A stretch of 64,000 bases of DNA from Micromonospora sp. HNM0581 (GTDB lineage Bacteria > Actinomycetota > Actinomycetes > Mycobacteriales > Micromonosporaceae), in the NCBI RefSeq assembly GCF_012726175.1, contig NZ_JAASAD010000007.1, positions 62,001-126,000 on the forward strand, in the 5' to 3' direction. Below, in pieces: positions 24,759-36,772 of the stretch. The notes beneath the pieces are model-generated. The model had not been told where the DNA came from and ran no database searches. It saw nothing but the letters and a program-made list of their open reading frames with translations. Both the position numbers and the translations under genes were made by a program. Within the stretch, counting starts at the first letter, position 1, and each line of letters starts with the position of its first letter.

Positions 24759-26519
24759 TCAACCCGACGTCGATCCGCGCGGCGCCGGGACCGTCTGCGG
24801 CCAGGGCAGACCAGGGCAGCGGTGGTACGCGATCCCCGCCCTCGCCCAGCGTGGGCCGTGCCCTGCCAGCCGCTCGCGGAACGTGTCCCAGTCGTGCCGC
24901 TTCCGGGGTGACCAGCCCCGCTCGGCGATAGCGGGCAGCCGGGGGAACAGCATGAATTCGATCTCGGCGAGGGTGGTCACCGACTCGGTCCAGAGCGGCG
25001 CCTCGACCCCGAGCACCGCCTCGGCCGGTACGCCGACCAGATGGCTGGCCGGATCCCACTCGTAGGCCCGGCGTACGTCGATCAGGCCAGCCCAGTCGTG
25101 CCCGATCGGGGTGTCCGACGTGTACTTCATGTCGAGGTAGGCGTGATTGCCGGGGGAGAGGATCAGCCGGGCTCCCCGCCGGACCGCCTCGGCGGTGACC
25201 GGATCCGCCCCGGTGGTGCCCCACCACTGCAGGATCCGCCCGTCGACGTGGGCTGCGGGAGCGATCTGGTGCCAGCCGATCACGTCCCGGCCGAGCCCGG
25301 CGACGATGCGCTGCACCCGGTCGACGAAGCCGGCGTACACCTCGGCGGGTACCTTGAACGCCTCGTCGCCACCGATGTGCAGCCACCGCCCGGGGGTGAG
25401 CGCGGCGAGCTCGCCGAGCACGTCGGCGACGAAGTCGTAACTGCGCTCGTTCGACGGGTCGACGTAGCTGAAGCCGACCTCGGTGCCCGTGTACGGCCGC
25501 GGTGCGATCCCGTCGGGTGCCAGCTCGCCGTACGCGGTCAACGCCGCGTGGGTGTGACCGGGCAGGTCGACCTCGGGGATCACGGTGACGTACCGGTCGG
25601 CGGCGTACGCCATGATGCGCTGGTAGTCGGCCTGGGTGTAGTAGCCGCCGGGGGCGTCGCCGACCGCACCGGCCCCACCCACGGCGGCCAGCCGGGGCCA
25701 GGAGTCGATGGCGATCCGCCAGCCCTGGTCGTCGGTGAGGTGCAGGTGCAGCCGGTTGAGTTTGTACCGGCCCAGGTGGTCGATCACCCGCAGCACATCG
25801 GTGACGCCGAAGAAGTGCCGGGCCACGTCGAGCATCACGCCCCGGTGCGGATAGCGGGGCCGGTCGAGGATCGACCCGCCGGGCAGCACCCAACGTTCAG
25901 TGGTCGGGGTGGCGCTCTCGACGGTGGGCGGCAGTAGCTGTCGCAGGGTCTGCACCCCGTGGAGGAGGCCGGCGGCGGTGCCGGCGGCGACGCGTACGCC
26001 GTCGGGTCTGATGTCGAGCCGGTAGCCCTCGGCGCCCAGGGCGGTCTCGTCGGTGAGGACGAGGGCGATGCCGCCCGCCGGTACCGGTGCGGCGGTGTCG
26101 GTGACCGGTAGCGGGTAGCCGGTGGGCGGGCGCAGCAGCGCCGCGAGCTGCCCGGCGACGGCCACGGCAGCCGGATCGGCGCTGACCCGGATCACCGCGT
26201 CGGCGGCCAGCAGGTAGTCGGCGGTCCCGTCCGGTTCGACCTGTTCCGGCGCGGGGACCACATCGCCGAGCCGGGTCGGCGGTGCGAGCAGTGACGCGGC
26301 CGTGCGCTCGGCCGTCCTGGCCAGCTCTGCGGCGCTCCGCTCGGCGGCCGGGACGGCGTCGCCGGCCGGCACGGCGGTTTCCGCCCAGGTGGCCGGCGCA
26401 CGCCCGACCATCCCGGGCCCGCTGGTGGCGGTCCGGTCCGCTGTCGTTCTGCGGGTTGGCTGTGCCGGCGTGGCAGCGAGGTCACCTGGTTCCGGTGTGG
26501 TGCCGGGTGGGGTGGACAC
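24759..26519 (-). CDS. GH20 beta-N-acetylhexosaminidase
   Basis: A 586-residue glycoside hydrolase family 20 enzyme that removes terminal GlcNAc/GalNAc by substrate-assisted catalysis. About 70 Ala/Thr/Pro-rich residues come first, then the N-terminal GH20b-like domain (to about 215) and the TIM barrel: RPRYPHRGVMLDVARHFF, NRLHLHLTDDQGWRI, IPEVDLPGHTHAALTAY and HIGGDEAF with the catalytic Asp385-Glu386 pair, then WEAPLW-like GVEAPLWTE. Start GTG 26519 has GGGAG 5 nt upstream. No signal peptide is visible, so it may act inside the cell on chito-oligosaccharides or be exported by another route. Confidence 0.9.
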   Translation of the reverse strand: MSTPPGTTPEPGDLAATPAQPTRRTTADRTATSGPGMVGRAPATWAETAVPAGDAVPAAERSAAELARTAERTAASLLAPPTRLGDVVPAPEQVEPDGTADYLLAADAVIRVSADPAAVAVAGQLAALLRPPTGYPLPVTDTAAPVPAGGIALVLTDETALGAEGYRLDIRPDGVRVAAGTAAGLLHGVQTLRQLLPPTVESATPTTERWVLPGGSILDRPRYPHRGVMLDVARHFFGVTDVLRVIDHLGRYKLNRLHLHLTDDQGWRIAIDSWPRLAAVGGAGAVGDAPGGYYTQADYQRIMAYAADRYVTVIPEVDLPGHTHAALTAYGELAPDGIAPRPYTGTEVGFSYVDPSNERSYDFVADVLGELAALTPGRWLHIGGDEAFKVPAEVYAGFVDRVQRIVAGLGRDVIGWHQIAPAAHVDGRILQWWGTTGADPVTAEAVRRGARLILSPGNHAYLDMKYTSDTPIGHDWAGLIDVRRAYEWDPASHLVGVPAEAVLGVEAPLWTESVTTLAEIEFMLFPRLPAIAERGWSPRKRHDWDTFRERLAGHGPRWARAGIAYHRCPGLPWPQTVPAPRGSTSG

Positions 26520-26831
26520 GGGGACTCCCGAGGGGGTGTGTTTGCGGCGGTGGCGGCAACGGGGCGCGAGGTGGTGACAGAGCGTGCCGTCCAGCGTACG
26601 AGGGGGTTCGACGATTGCGTGAAAGTGCGCATGGAATCGCTCCCAAAAGCCGTCACGAACGTCGGGAGTCGCTATTGCTGTGCCGATTGTCACCGAATGG
26701 TCCCGGCGGGTGCGCTGGTCGCTTAACCTTCGCCCACCGATCGGCACGACTCTTCGGATGACCAGCCGATGGATTCGGGGCCAGAAAACTGAACCTTCGT
26801 CAAGTGTCAATCCGGCGCGTGGGAGGCTCTG
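26520..26831. other. Divergent promoter region, hexosaminidase/ppdK
   Basis: About 310 bp between two divergent genes. It is less GC-rich near 26640-26810. I see no recognisable DasR-type or other named operator and no RNA gene. Confidence 0.5.
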
Positions 26832-29567
<2,736 letters not shown>

Positions 29568-29590
29568 CCGCACAGTTCGTGCGTACCGCG

Positions 29591-29645
29591 ACATCGGGGA
29601 TGATGCGTTGTCGAGCCGCCGGCGAGGCAGCGCCATCCCCGATGT
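29591..29645. terminator. Bidirectional hairpin between ppdK and the roadblock gene
   Basis: ACATCGGGGATG (29591-29602) is the exact reverse complement of 29634-29645, with a 31-nt loop that folds further. It lies 23 bp past ppdK and 27 bp past the convergent roadblock gene, suited to end both. Confidence 0.7.
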
Positions 29646-29672
29646 GGTCGCCTGCGGGCGGGAGGCGACGGG

Positions 29673-30173
29673 TCAGATCGGGGGGCGGCGCCAAGTGGCG
29701 GACTGCGCGCGGTGTGGGCGTTGGTTCGGCAGTGTGGCCATCGGCGTACGTACCGCAAGGGGAGCGTGTGGGTCCGGCTGATGAGGCAGCAGCGTCGGGC
29801 GGCGGCAGGCGGCGAGAGCCGCACCGGTGCGGCGGACCATGCCACGGGCCTCCTCACGCAGTGCCGCCAGATCCGACTCCGGCTCGGTGACCAGGGTCAG
29901 CAGCGCGTCCTGACCGGCCGGATAGGTCACCACGCAACCGGCAGCGGTGTGCACCACGGACTCGTGGAACTCACCCTGACGCAGGGTGGCGGCCATCCGG
30001 TGCCCGATGCCGAAACTGGCCGCGGCCAGCGCCGCCAGGTGGGTGGCTTCGGTCGTGGGCAGGTCGCTGGAAATGAGCAGGCCGTCCGTGCCGGCGAGGA
30101 CCGTCCCGGCGATCTCGGGACGGCGTCGGCGCAGCCCGCGCAGCTCACTGCCCATCATTGTTTCCGCGTTCAC
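29673..30173 (-). CDS. Roadblock/LC7-domain protein
   Basis: A 166-residue protein with a roadblock/LC7 fold (ELRGLRRRRPEIAGTVLAGTDGLLISSDLPTTEATHLAALAAASFGIG), the MglB/CvnB class that partners small GTPases or dimerises in signalling complexes. The start GTG 30173 has GGGAG 12 nt upstream. After about residue 125 comes a Pro/His/Arg-rich tail with no domain. No GTPase or kinase is adjacent, so it is an orphan; a second roadblock protein is encoded at 38330-38752. Confidence 0.78.
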   Translation of the reverse strand: MNAETMMGSELRGLRRRRPEIAGTVLAGTDGLLISSDLPTTEATHLAALAAASFGIGHRMAATLRQGEFHESVVHTAAGCVVTYPAGQDALLTLVTEPESDLAALREEARGMVRRTGAALAACRRPTLLPHQPDPHAPLAVRTPMATLPNQRPHRAQSATWRRPPI

Positions 30174-30463
30174 GAGCGTGTCTCTCCCACCGATCGTGTC
30201 TCGCCGTAACAGGTGACGTTGCGCTATGGCGACGCTACCTGTGGACGTCGATGAGTGCGATCCTGTCACCGTCGGCGATCGGGCGACAACTCTCGTCTGT
30301 TTGGAGGATGTGGACCCGTCGCGGGTACGTCGTCGACGCGCCGAACCGGGCAGTCGGGCGTAACCTGACTTCGCCCGTGGACCGTCTTTCCGCGAAGGGG
30401 TGGCCGGATGAGATCCCGCACCGAGTCGTCAGTGGCTGTCGTTGTCGCGGTGGCGGTGCCCGC

Positions 30464-30817
30464 ATGACCGCCGTGTGGGAGAGCCTGACCGTCGACGCCC
30501 GTGACCCGGGCCGACTCGCCCGGTGGTGGGCCGAGGCGCTCGGCTACCAGGTGGTCAACGAGGGGCCGGACGAGGTGGAGATCCGGCAGACCGCCGACCG
30601 GTTGCCCGGCATCGTCTTCGTGCCCGGGACCGCAGCCAAGGCGGGCAAGAACCGGCTGCACCTCGACCTGCGGCCGACCGACCGGGAGGCCGAGGTGGAG
30701 CGGCTTGTCGACATGGGCGCCCGGCACGTCGACATCGGACAGGACGGCGACGACTGGACGGTGCTGGCCGACCCGGAGGGCAACGAGTTCTGCGTGCTGC
30801 GGCAGCGTGGGAATTGA
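30464..30817 (+). CDS. VOC/glyoxalase-like protein
   Basis: A 117-residue protein with the vicinal-oxygen-chelate fold: MTAVWESLTVDARDPGRLARWWAEALGYQVV, NRLHLDLRPTDREAEVERLVDMGA and VLADPEGNEFCVL. It matches the glyoxalase-like half-size type common in actinomycetes; substrate unknown. The ATG is chosen where homology starts; only a weak GGCGGTG is upstream. Its stop overlaps the TTG start of the dGTPase gene. The 290 bp before it (30174-30463) hold nothing recognisable. Confidence 0.8.
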   Translation: MTAVWESLTVDARDPGRLARWWAEALGYQVVNEGPDEVEIRQTADRLPGIVFVPGTAAKAGKNRLHLDLRPTDREAEVERLVDMGARHVDIGQDGDDWTVLADPEGNEFCVLRQRGN

Positions 30818-32055
30818 CTGCTGTCCCCGGTGGGTCGGACGCGGCGCGTCGGGTCTCGGAGCCGGTCAAGGACCCTGAGCACGGTCGGTCCCCGTACGAA
30901 CGGGACCGGGCCCGGGTGCTGCACTCGGCGGCGTTCCGCCGGCTGGCCGCGAAGACCCAGGTGCACACGGCCGGCACCGACGATTTCCTGCGTACCCGGC
31001 TGACCCACTCGCTTGAGGTGGCTCAGATCGCCCGGGAGATGGGTGCCCGGTTGGGTTGCGATCCGGACGTGGTGGACACTGCGGGGTTGGCCCACGACCT
31101 CGGGCATCCGCCGTTCGGTCACAACGGCGAGGGTGCGCTCGACGAACTGGCCGCCGACTGCGGTGGGTTCGAGGGGAACGCACAGACGTTGCGTGTACTG
31201 ACCCGGTTGGAGGCCAAGGTGTACGGCCCGGACAGGATGCCCGCCGGGCTGAACCTGACCCGTGCCTCACTCGACGCGGTCGGTAAGTACCCGTGGACCC
31301 GGCAGCCCGGTCGCCGCAAGTTCGGGGTGTACGCCGACGACCTGCCGACCTTCACCTGGCTGCGGCAAGGCTCCCCGGGCGGTGAGCGGCGGTGCCTGGA
31401 AGCGCAGGTGATGGACTGGGCCGACGACGTGGCCTACTCGGTGCACGACGTCGAGGACGGCATTCACGGCCGGTACCTGACGCTTCGGCCGCTGCTGGTC
31501 GACCCGGACGAGCGGGCGGCGCTCTGCGCCGACGTCGCGGCCGCCTACTCCACCGAGTCGCCCGCCTACCTCGACGAGGTGCTGGCTGACCTGCTCGCCG
31601 ACCCCGAGATCGCCCCGCTGGCCGGCTACGACGGCAGTCATCGGGCGCAGGCCGCACTCAAGGCCACCACGAGTGCGCTCACCGGGCGGTTGGTGACGGC
31701 CGCCGTCGCCGCCACTACCGAGCAGTTCGGCCCGGGGCCGCACCGGAGGTACGCCGCCGACCTGGTCGTACCCGGGCCGTTGCGGGCCCGTTGCGCGCTG
31801 CTCAAGGGCATCGCGCTGCGCTACGTGATGCGCCGACCCGGGGCGCAGGGGCGCTACCGGTGGCAGCGGGAGATCATTGCCGCACTGGTGCAGATGCTGG
31901 TCGTACGGGCACCGGAGGTGCTCGACCCGGTCTTCGCTCCGCTGTGGAGTGAGGCGTCTGACGACCGAGCCCGGCTACGGGTGGTGATCGACCAGGTGGC
32001 GTCATTGACGGACCCTGCCGCTTTGGCCTGGCACGACCGGCTGGAGGGAAGCTGA
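30814..32055 (+). CDS. dgt: Deoxyguanosinetriphosphate triphosphohydrolase (dNTPase)
   Basis: A 413-residue HD-domain enzyme that splits dNTPs to deoxynucleoside and triphosphate. RSPYERDRARVLHSAAFRRLAAKTQV, RLTHSLEVAQIAREMG (His65) and GLAHDLGHPPFGHNGE (His94-Asp95) are the HD metal ligands, followed by QVMDWADDVAYSVHDVEDG. The best start is TTG 30814, overlapping the VOC stop (TTGA); no ATG or GTG gives a full N-terminus. In actinomycetes it commonly lies near dnaG, as here (3 kb). Confidence 0.92.
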   Translation: MTAVPGGSDAARRVSEPVKDPEHGRSPYERDRARVLHSAAFRRLAAKTQVHTAGTDDFLRTRLTHSLEVAQIAREMGARLGCDPDVVDTAGLAHDLGHPPFGHNGEGALDELAADCGGFEGNAQTLRVLTRLEAKVYGPDRMPAGLNLTRASLDAVGKYPWTRQPGRRKFGVYADDLPTFTWLRQGSPGGERRCLEAQVMDWADDVAYSVHDVEDGIHGRYLTLRPLLVDPDERAALCADVAAAYSTESPAYLDEVLADLLADPEIAPLAGYDGSHRAQAALKATTSALTGRLVTAAVAATTEQFGPGPHRRYAADLVVPGPLRARCALLKGIALRYVMRRPGAQGRYRWQREIIAALVQMLVVRAPEVLDPVFAPLWSEASDDRARLRVVIDQVASLTDPAALAWHDRLEGS

Positions 32056-32084
32056 CGGCGGGCCAACGAAACGAGGACTGTCAC

Positions 32085-32103
32085 TTAGGTTAGCCTAACC
32101 AAA
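32085..32103 (+). promoter_or_regulatory. IdeR/DtxR-type iron box with embedded -10 element
   Basis: TTAGGTTAGCCTAACCAAA matches 17 of 19 bases of the IdeR/DtxR consensus TTAGGTTAGGCTAACCTAA. It ends at the A of the next gene's ATG. TAGCCT (32091-32096) sits at -12 to -7 from that A, the place of a TANNNT -10 box if transcription starts on the start codon. Confidence 0.9.
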
Positions 32104-32948
32104 TGACGGAGCAGTCGAAGAAGGTCACCTCGGCCCGGGTGCTGCGCACCTTCCGGCCCACCCCGCACGTGGTCCGGCTGGTGCTCGGCGGGGCGGAACT
32201 GGCCGAACTGCCGGTCGGCGAGTACACCGACCACTACATCAAGTTCGTCCTCCCGGTCGCCGGAGTCGATCACCCACGCCCGATCGATCTCGCCGCCATC
32301 CGCCGTGACCTGCCACGCGAGCAGTGGCCCCGGCTGCGTGCGTACACGGTGCGTGCCTGGGACGCGGAGACAGCCGAGATGACCGTCGACGTCGTGCAGC
32401 ACGGCGACGAAGGGTTGGGCGGCCCGTGGGCGGCGGCGCTGCGCCCCGGCGACGAGGTGCTGTTCGTCGGCCCGGGTGGGGCGTACGCGCCGAGCCCGGC
32501 AGCCGACTGGCACCTCATGGTCGGGGACGAGAGCGCACTGCCGGCAATCGCCGCCTCGGTGGCCCGACTTCCCGCCGGTGCGCCCGCGTACGTCTTCGTC
32601 GAGGTCGACGGCCCAGCCGACGAGCAGCCGCTACCCAGCCCCGGCGCAATGCGGCTGACCTGGCTGCACCGGGGCGTACGCCCGGTAGGTGAGGCGCTCG
32701 TCTGCGCGGTTCGTGGACTCGAGTTCCCACCCGGCACCGTGCACGCCTTCGTGCACGGTGAAGCTGGATTCGTCCGCCAGCTGCGCCGCTTGCTGCGTGT
32801 CGAACGGTCGGTCGCCCCTGAGTGGCTGTCCATCTCCGGCTACTGGCGCAAGGGCCTGGACGACGAGGGCTGGCGAGCCACGAAACCCGACTGGAACCGC
32901 CAGGTCGAGGCCGACGAACAGGGGCGCGTTCCCGTGTCACTCGGTTGA
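32103..32948 (+). CDS. Siderophore-interacting protein (FAD ferric-siderophore reductase)
   Basis: A 281-residue SIP/ViuB-family flavoprotein that releases iron from imported ferric siderophores using NAD(P)H. The FAD domain has VVRLVLGGAEL and LRAYTVRAWD (RxYT flavin motif) and the NAD(P)H-like domain has LMVGDESALPAIAASVARLP and the C-terminal ISGYWRKGLDDEGWR. The mRNA appears leaderless, since the iron box abuts the ATG and no ribosome binding site fits. Iron-replete cells should repress it. Confidence 0.92.
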   Translation: MTEQSKKVTSARVLRTFRPTPHVVRLVLGGAELAELPVGEYTDHYIKFVLPVAGVDHPRPIDLAAIRRDLPREQWPRLRAYTVRAWDAETAEMTVDVVQHGDEGLGGPWAAALRPGDEVLFVGPGGAYAPSPAADWHLMVGDESALPAIAASVARLPAGAPAYVFVEVDGPADEQPLPSPGAMRLTWLHRGVRPVGEALVCAVRGLEFPPGTVHAFVHGEAGFVRQLRRLLRVERSVAPEWLSISGYWRKGLDDEGWRATKPDWNRQVEADEQGRVPVSLG

Positions 32949-33080
32949 CCGTCGCACCGATAACCGGCAAGGTGGCACCCCAACGCGCCCGGGAACAGCC
33001 GAAAGTCGACCCCCAGGGTGCGATTCGCCGGATTTCTGGAGTACGACGGCAGCAGGACGGGAGGATGGTCAGGGGTGACC

Positions 33081-34730
33081 ATGAGTGAACAGGTAGACGA
33101 GAAAGCCGCAGATCAAGGCGTCGGTAAGGGCGGGACGACCGACCCGGTGGTGCTCGCGCTGGGCGTCGGCGGGGTGCTCGCCGTGGTGCTCTGGGGGGCG
33201 CTGGCCAGTGACTCGCTGGCGAGCGTCGGTGAGACAGGCCTGGCCTGGGTGATCGACACCTTCGGCTGGTTCTTCGTGGTGGCAGCCAACGCCTTCCTGG
33301 TGCTGGCGGTGGTGCTGGCGGTGTCCCGGTTCGGCCGTATCCGGCTCGGTAAGGACGACGACGAACCGGAGTTCAGCACACTGGCCTGGATCGCCATGAT
33401 GTTCAGCGCCGGCATGGGCATCGGCCTGGTCTTCTTCGCCGTGGCCGAACCCATCCAGCACTACGCCACCCCACCACCGGCGAGCGGCGTCGAACCGCAG
33501 ACCGGGTCGGCGGCGTCGGCGGCCATGCAGTTCACCCTCTTCCACTGGACCCTGCACCCGTGGGCGATCTACGCGGTGGTGGCGCTGGCGCTTGCGTACT
33601 CGACATTCCGGCGGGGCCGGCAGAATCGGATCTCGGCGGCGTTCCGGCCGCTCATCGGAGACCGCGCGGACGGCCCTGTCGGTCAGGTCATCGATCTGCT
33701 TGCCGTCTTCGCCACCGTCTTCGGCTCCGCCACCAGCCTCGGACTCGGCGCCCTCCAGGTCGCCGCCGGCCTGGACCTGGTCGCCGGGATACCGGACAGC
33801 ACCACCGTGGAACTGGTGGTGATCGGGTCGCTGACGCTTGCCTTTGTCATCTCCGCCTTCACCGGCCTGCACCGGGGCATCAAGTGGCTGTCCACCACCA
33901 ACGTGGTACTGGCCGTCGCCCTCATGCTCTTCGTCTTCGTGGTCGGGCCGACCATCTACACCCTCGAGGTGCTGCCCGCCTCCATCGGCGACTACCTCAG
34001 CAACCTCGTGTTCATGTCCACCCGGACCGGCGCATTCTCCGACCCGGCCTGGCTGGGCGGCTGGACGATCTTCTACTGGGCGTGGTGGATCTCCTGGGCG
34101 CCGTTCGTCGGCACCTTCATCGCCCGCATCTCCCGGGGCCGTGACGTGCGCCAGTTCCTGATCGGGGTGCTCCTCGTGCCGAGCGGTGCCACCGCGGTCT
34201 GGTTCGCGATCATGGGTGGCAGCGCACTGCGCGTCCAGGCCACCGGCGTACGCGACCTGGTGGCGGACGCCTCCACCAGCAGTGAACAGGCACTGTTCGG
34301 TCTGCTCGACGCGCTGCCGCTGGCGGCGTTGACGAGCGTGCTGGCCATGGTGCTCATCGCGCTGTACTTCGTCACCAGCGCCGACTCCGCCTCGCTGGTG
34401 CTCGGCTCGCTGACCTCCCGGGGCGCGCTGCGTCCCCACCGGGTGGTCGTGGTCAGCTGGGGGATCCTCATCGGCGCGGTCGCCGCCGTCCTGCTGCTCG
34501 TCGGTGGACTGGGCGCGCTGCAACAGGCCACCATCATGGTGGCGTTGCCGTTCGTGGTGGTGATGCTCGGTCTGGCTGTCGCCCTGGTCAAGGACATGGC
34601 CCGCGATCCGCTACTGGCCGCTTCGGCGCGGAGCCGCCCGCACGGCCTGGCCGAAGCGGTGCGCACAGCCCGATCGTACGAGGAGGAGGACCCGCCGCCG
34701 GTGCGTCGCTACCTACGCCGCCCGCGCTGA
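33081..34730 (+). CDS. BCCT-family betaine/choline/carnitine transporter
   Basis: A 549-residue secondary transporter with about 12 hydrophobic helices. Family signature GMGIGLVFFAVAEPIQHY, WTLHPWAIYAVVALALAY, and the Trp-rich WWISWAPFVGTFIARISRGR (substrate pocket) are all present. Likely role is uptake of glycine betaine or a related osmoprotectant. ATG 33081 has AGGGG 5 nt upstream; GTG 33075 is an alternative behind GGGAGGA. The C-terminus is short and charged (RSYEEEDPPPVRRYLRR), perhaps an osmosensing tail. Confidence 0.92.
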   Translation: MSEQVDEKAADQGVGKGGTTDPVVLALGVGGVLAVVLWGALASDSLASVGETGLAWVIDTFGWFFVVAANAFLVLAVVLAVSRFGRIRLGKDDDEPEFSTLAWIAMMFSAGMGIGLVFFAVAEPIQHYATPPPASGVEPQTGSAASAAMQFTLFHWTLHPWAIYAVVALALAYSTFRRGRQNRISAAFRPLIGDRADGPVGQVIDLLAVFATVFGSATSLGLGALQVAAGLDLVAGIPDSTTVELVVIGSLTLAFVISAFTGLHRGIKWLSTTNVVLAVALMLFVFVVGPTIYTLEVLPASIGDYLSNLVFMSTRTGAFSDPAWLGGWTIFYWAWWISWAPFVGTFIARISRGRDVRQFLIGVLLVPSGATAVWFAIMGGSALRVQATGVRDLVADASTSSEQALFGLLDALPLAALTSVLAMVLIALYFVTSADSASLVLGSLTSRGALRPHRVVVVSWGILIGAVAAVLLLVGGLGALQQATIMVALPFVVVMLGLAVALVKDMARDPLLAASARSRPHGLAEAVRTARSYEEEDPPPVRRYLRRPR

Positions 34731-34808
34731 CCGCTCGACCCGCGCCGCGCCGTTCGGCCCTCGCCGCAACGGCGCGGCGCCGGCGTTCGTCCCCGCCCCG
34801 CCAGCGTC

Positions 34809-34855
34809 GGGAAGGGTCCCTTCCCAGCGCAGGTGTCAACGAGGGGCCCTTCCTC
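34809..34855. repeat. GGAAGGG-type hairpin between BCCT gene and dnaG
   Basis: GGGAAGGGTCCCTTCCC (34809-34825) is itself a perfect palindrome, and its left part pairs with GGGGCCCTTCC (34843-34853). It shares the GGAAGGG core with the hairpin after glyS, so both may belong to one family of intergenic hairpins or act as terminators. Confidence 0.6.
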
Positions 34856-34904
34856 ACGCCCCGGGCGGGCAGGGCAGGATGTAGGGCGAGGGGGTGGTGA
34901 CGGC

Positions 34905-36770
34905 ATGGCGGGACGGATCCGGGACGAGGACATCGCGCTGGTCCGTGAGCGTACGTCCATCGCCGAGATCATCTCCGACACGGTGACGCTCAAGTCTGCC
35001 GGCGGTGGCAACCTCAAGGGGCTCTGCCCCTTCCACGACGAGAAGAGTCCGTCGTTCAACGTCTCGCCCGCCCGCAATGTCTGGTACTGCTTCGGTTGCG
35101 GTGCCGGCGGCGACGCAATCAAGTTTCTGATGGATGCCGAGCACCTCAGTTTCGTCGAGTCGGTGGAGCGGCTCGCGGCCCGCGCCGGCCTGCAACTGCG
35201 TTACGTGGAGGACGACCGGTCCGCACCCCGGTCGAACCGTCCGCAGCAGGGGCAGAAGCAGCGACTCGTGGCCGCGCACGCTGCCGCCGTCGAGTTCTAC
35301 ACCGCGCAGCTGGGCACGGCCGGCGCACGCCCCGCCCGAGAGTTCCTGGCCGAACGCGGCTTCGACCGGGCCGCCGCCGAGCGGTACGGATGCGGCTTCG
35401 CCCCGGACGGGTGGGACCTGCTCACCAAGCATCTGCGTCAGCGTGGCTTCAGCCACGACGAACTGGTCACCGCCGGGCTGTCCCGTCCGGCCCGCTCGGG
35501 CAGCCTGATCGACCGGTTCCGCCGTCGGCTGCTCTGGCCGATCCGCGACCTGACCGGCGACGTGATCGGCTTCGGCGCCCGGAAGCTCTTCGCCGACGAC
35601 GACGGCCCGAAGTACCTGAACACCCCCGAGACGCCGATCTACAAGAAGTCCCACGTGCTCTACGGCATCGACCAGGCCAAGCGGGAGATCGCCAAGCAGG
35701 GTCGGGTGGTGGTGGTCGAGGGCTACACCGACGTGATGGCCTGCCACCTGGCCGACGTACCGACTGCGGTGGCTACCTGCGGCACCGCCTTCGGTGCCGA
35801 CCACATCGGCGTGCTGCGCCGGCTGCTTCTGGACACCGACGCGGTCGCCGGTGAGATCATCTTCACCTTTGACGGTGACGCGGCCGGGCAGAAGGCCGCA
35901 CTGCGGGCCTTCGACGACGATCAGCGTTTCGTCGGACGTACCTTCATCGCAGTCAGCCCCGACAACATGGACCCGTGTGAGCTGCGTCTGGCAAAGGGGG
36001 ACCTGGCCGTGCGCGACCTGGTCGCCCGCCGCGAGCCGCTCGTCGACTTCGCGTTGCGTCACGTGATCAGCCGGTACGACCTGGACACCGTCGACGGCCG
36101 GGTCGAGGCGATGCGGCGGGCCGCGCCTCTGGTGGCGAAACTCAAGGACCGGGAGAAACGCCCGGAGTACGTCCGCAAGCTCGCCGGTGACCTCGGTATG
36201 GAGATCGAACCGGTGCAGCGGGCGGTGCTCACCGCCGCCTCGGGACGCCCGGGGGACGGTCCGGCCCCCAGGCCGGTCCAGACCGAGCCGAGTGTGGACA
36301 GTCCCCAGTCGATGGTCGAGCGGGAGGCGCTGAAGCTCGCGCTTCAGGAGCCCGTGCTGGCCGGACCGATGTTCGACGCGGTCGAGGCGGGCGACTACCG
36401 ACACCCGGTGCACGTGGCCGTACGAGCGGCGGTCGCCACGGCCGGCGGGGTCACGTCCGCGGCCGGTGGCGCGGTGTGGATCGAAGCGGTACGCGACGCC
36501 TGCGACGATCTCGCCGCGCAGGCCCTGGTCGGCGAGCTTGCGGTGGAACCGTTGCGGATCGACGGCGAGCCGGACCTGCGCTACGTCTCGATCACCATGG
36601 CCCAGTTGCAGTGGGGGTCGGTCACCGCGCGCATCCGGGAGCTGAAGTCCCGCATCCAACGGATCAATCCGGTGAACAACAAGGACGAGTATTTCGCCGC
36701 TTTCGGTGAGCTGCTCTCGCTGGAGCAGCATGCCCGGGCCCTGCGTGAGCAGGCGGCGGGAGGGTTGTAG
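34905..36770 (+). CDS. dnaG: DNA primase
   Basis: A 621-residue replicative primase. The CHC2-type zinc domain has Cys41, His44, Cys62 and Cys65 (CPFHDEKSPSF ... WYCFGCG). The core follows with RFRRRLLWPIRDLTGDVIGFGAR, toprim VVVVEGYTDVMACH and FTFDGDAAGQKAA. The C-terminal helicase-binding region starts near residue 450. The ATG was chosen for the usual N-terminus MAGRIRDEDI; an upstream in-frame ATG lies in the intergenic hairpin region. Confidence 0.96.
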   Translation: MAGRIRDEDIALVRERTSIAEIISDTVTLKSAGGGNLKGLCPFHDEKSPSFNVSPARNVWYCFGCGAGGDAIKFLMDAEHLSFVESVERLAARAGLQLRYVEDDRSAPRSNRPQQGQKQRLVAAHAAAVEFYTAQLGTAGARPAREFLAERGFDRAAAERYGCGFAPDGWDLLTKHLRQRGFSHDELVTAGLSRPARSGSLIDRFRRRLLWPIRDLTGDVIGFGARKLFADDDGPKYLNTPETPIYKKSHVLYGIDQAKREIAKQGRVVVVEGYTDVMACHLADVPTAVATCGTAFGADHIGVLRRLLLDTDAVAGEIIFTFDGDAAGQKAALRAFDDDQRFVGRTFIAVSPDNMDPCELRLAKGDLAVRDLVARREPLVDFALRHVISRYDLDTVDGRVEAMRRAAPLVAKLKDREKRPEYVRKLAGDLGMEIEPVQRAVLTAASGRPGDGPAPRPVQTEPSVDSPQSMVEREALKLALQEPVLAGPMFDAVEAGDYRHPVHVAVRAAVATAGGVTSAAGGAVWIEAVRDACDDLAAQALVGELAVEPLRIDGEPDLRYVSITMAQLQWGSVTARIRELKSRIQRINPVNNKDEYFAAFGELLSLEQHARALREQAAGGL

Positions 36771-36772
36771 GG

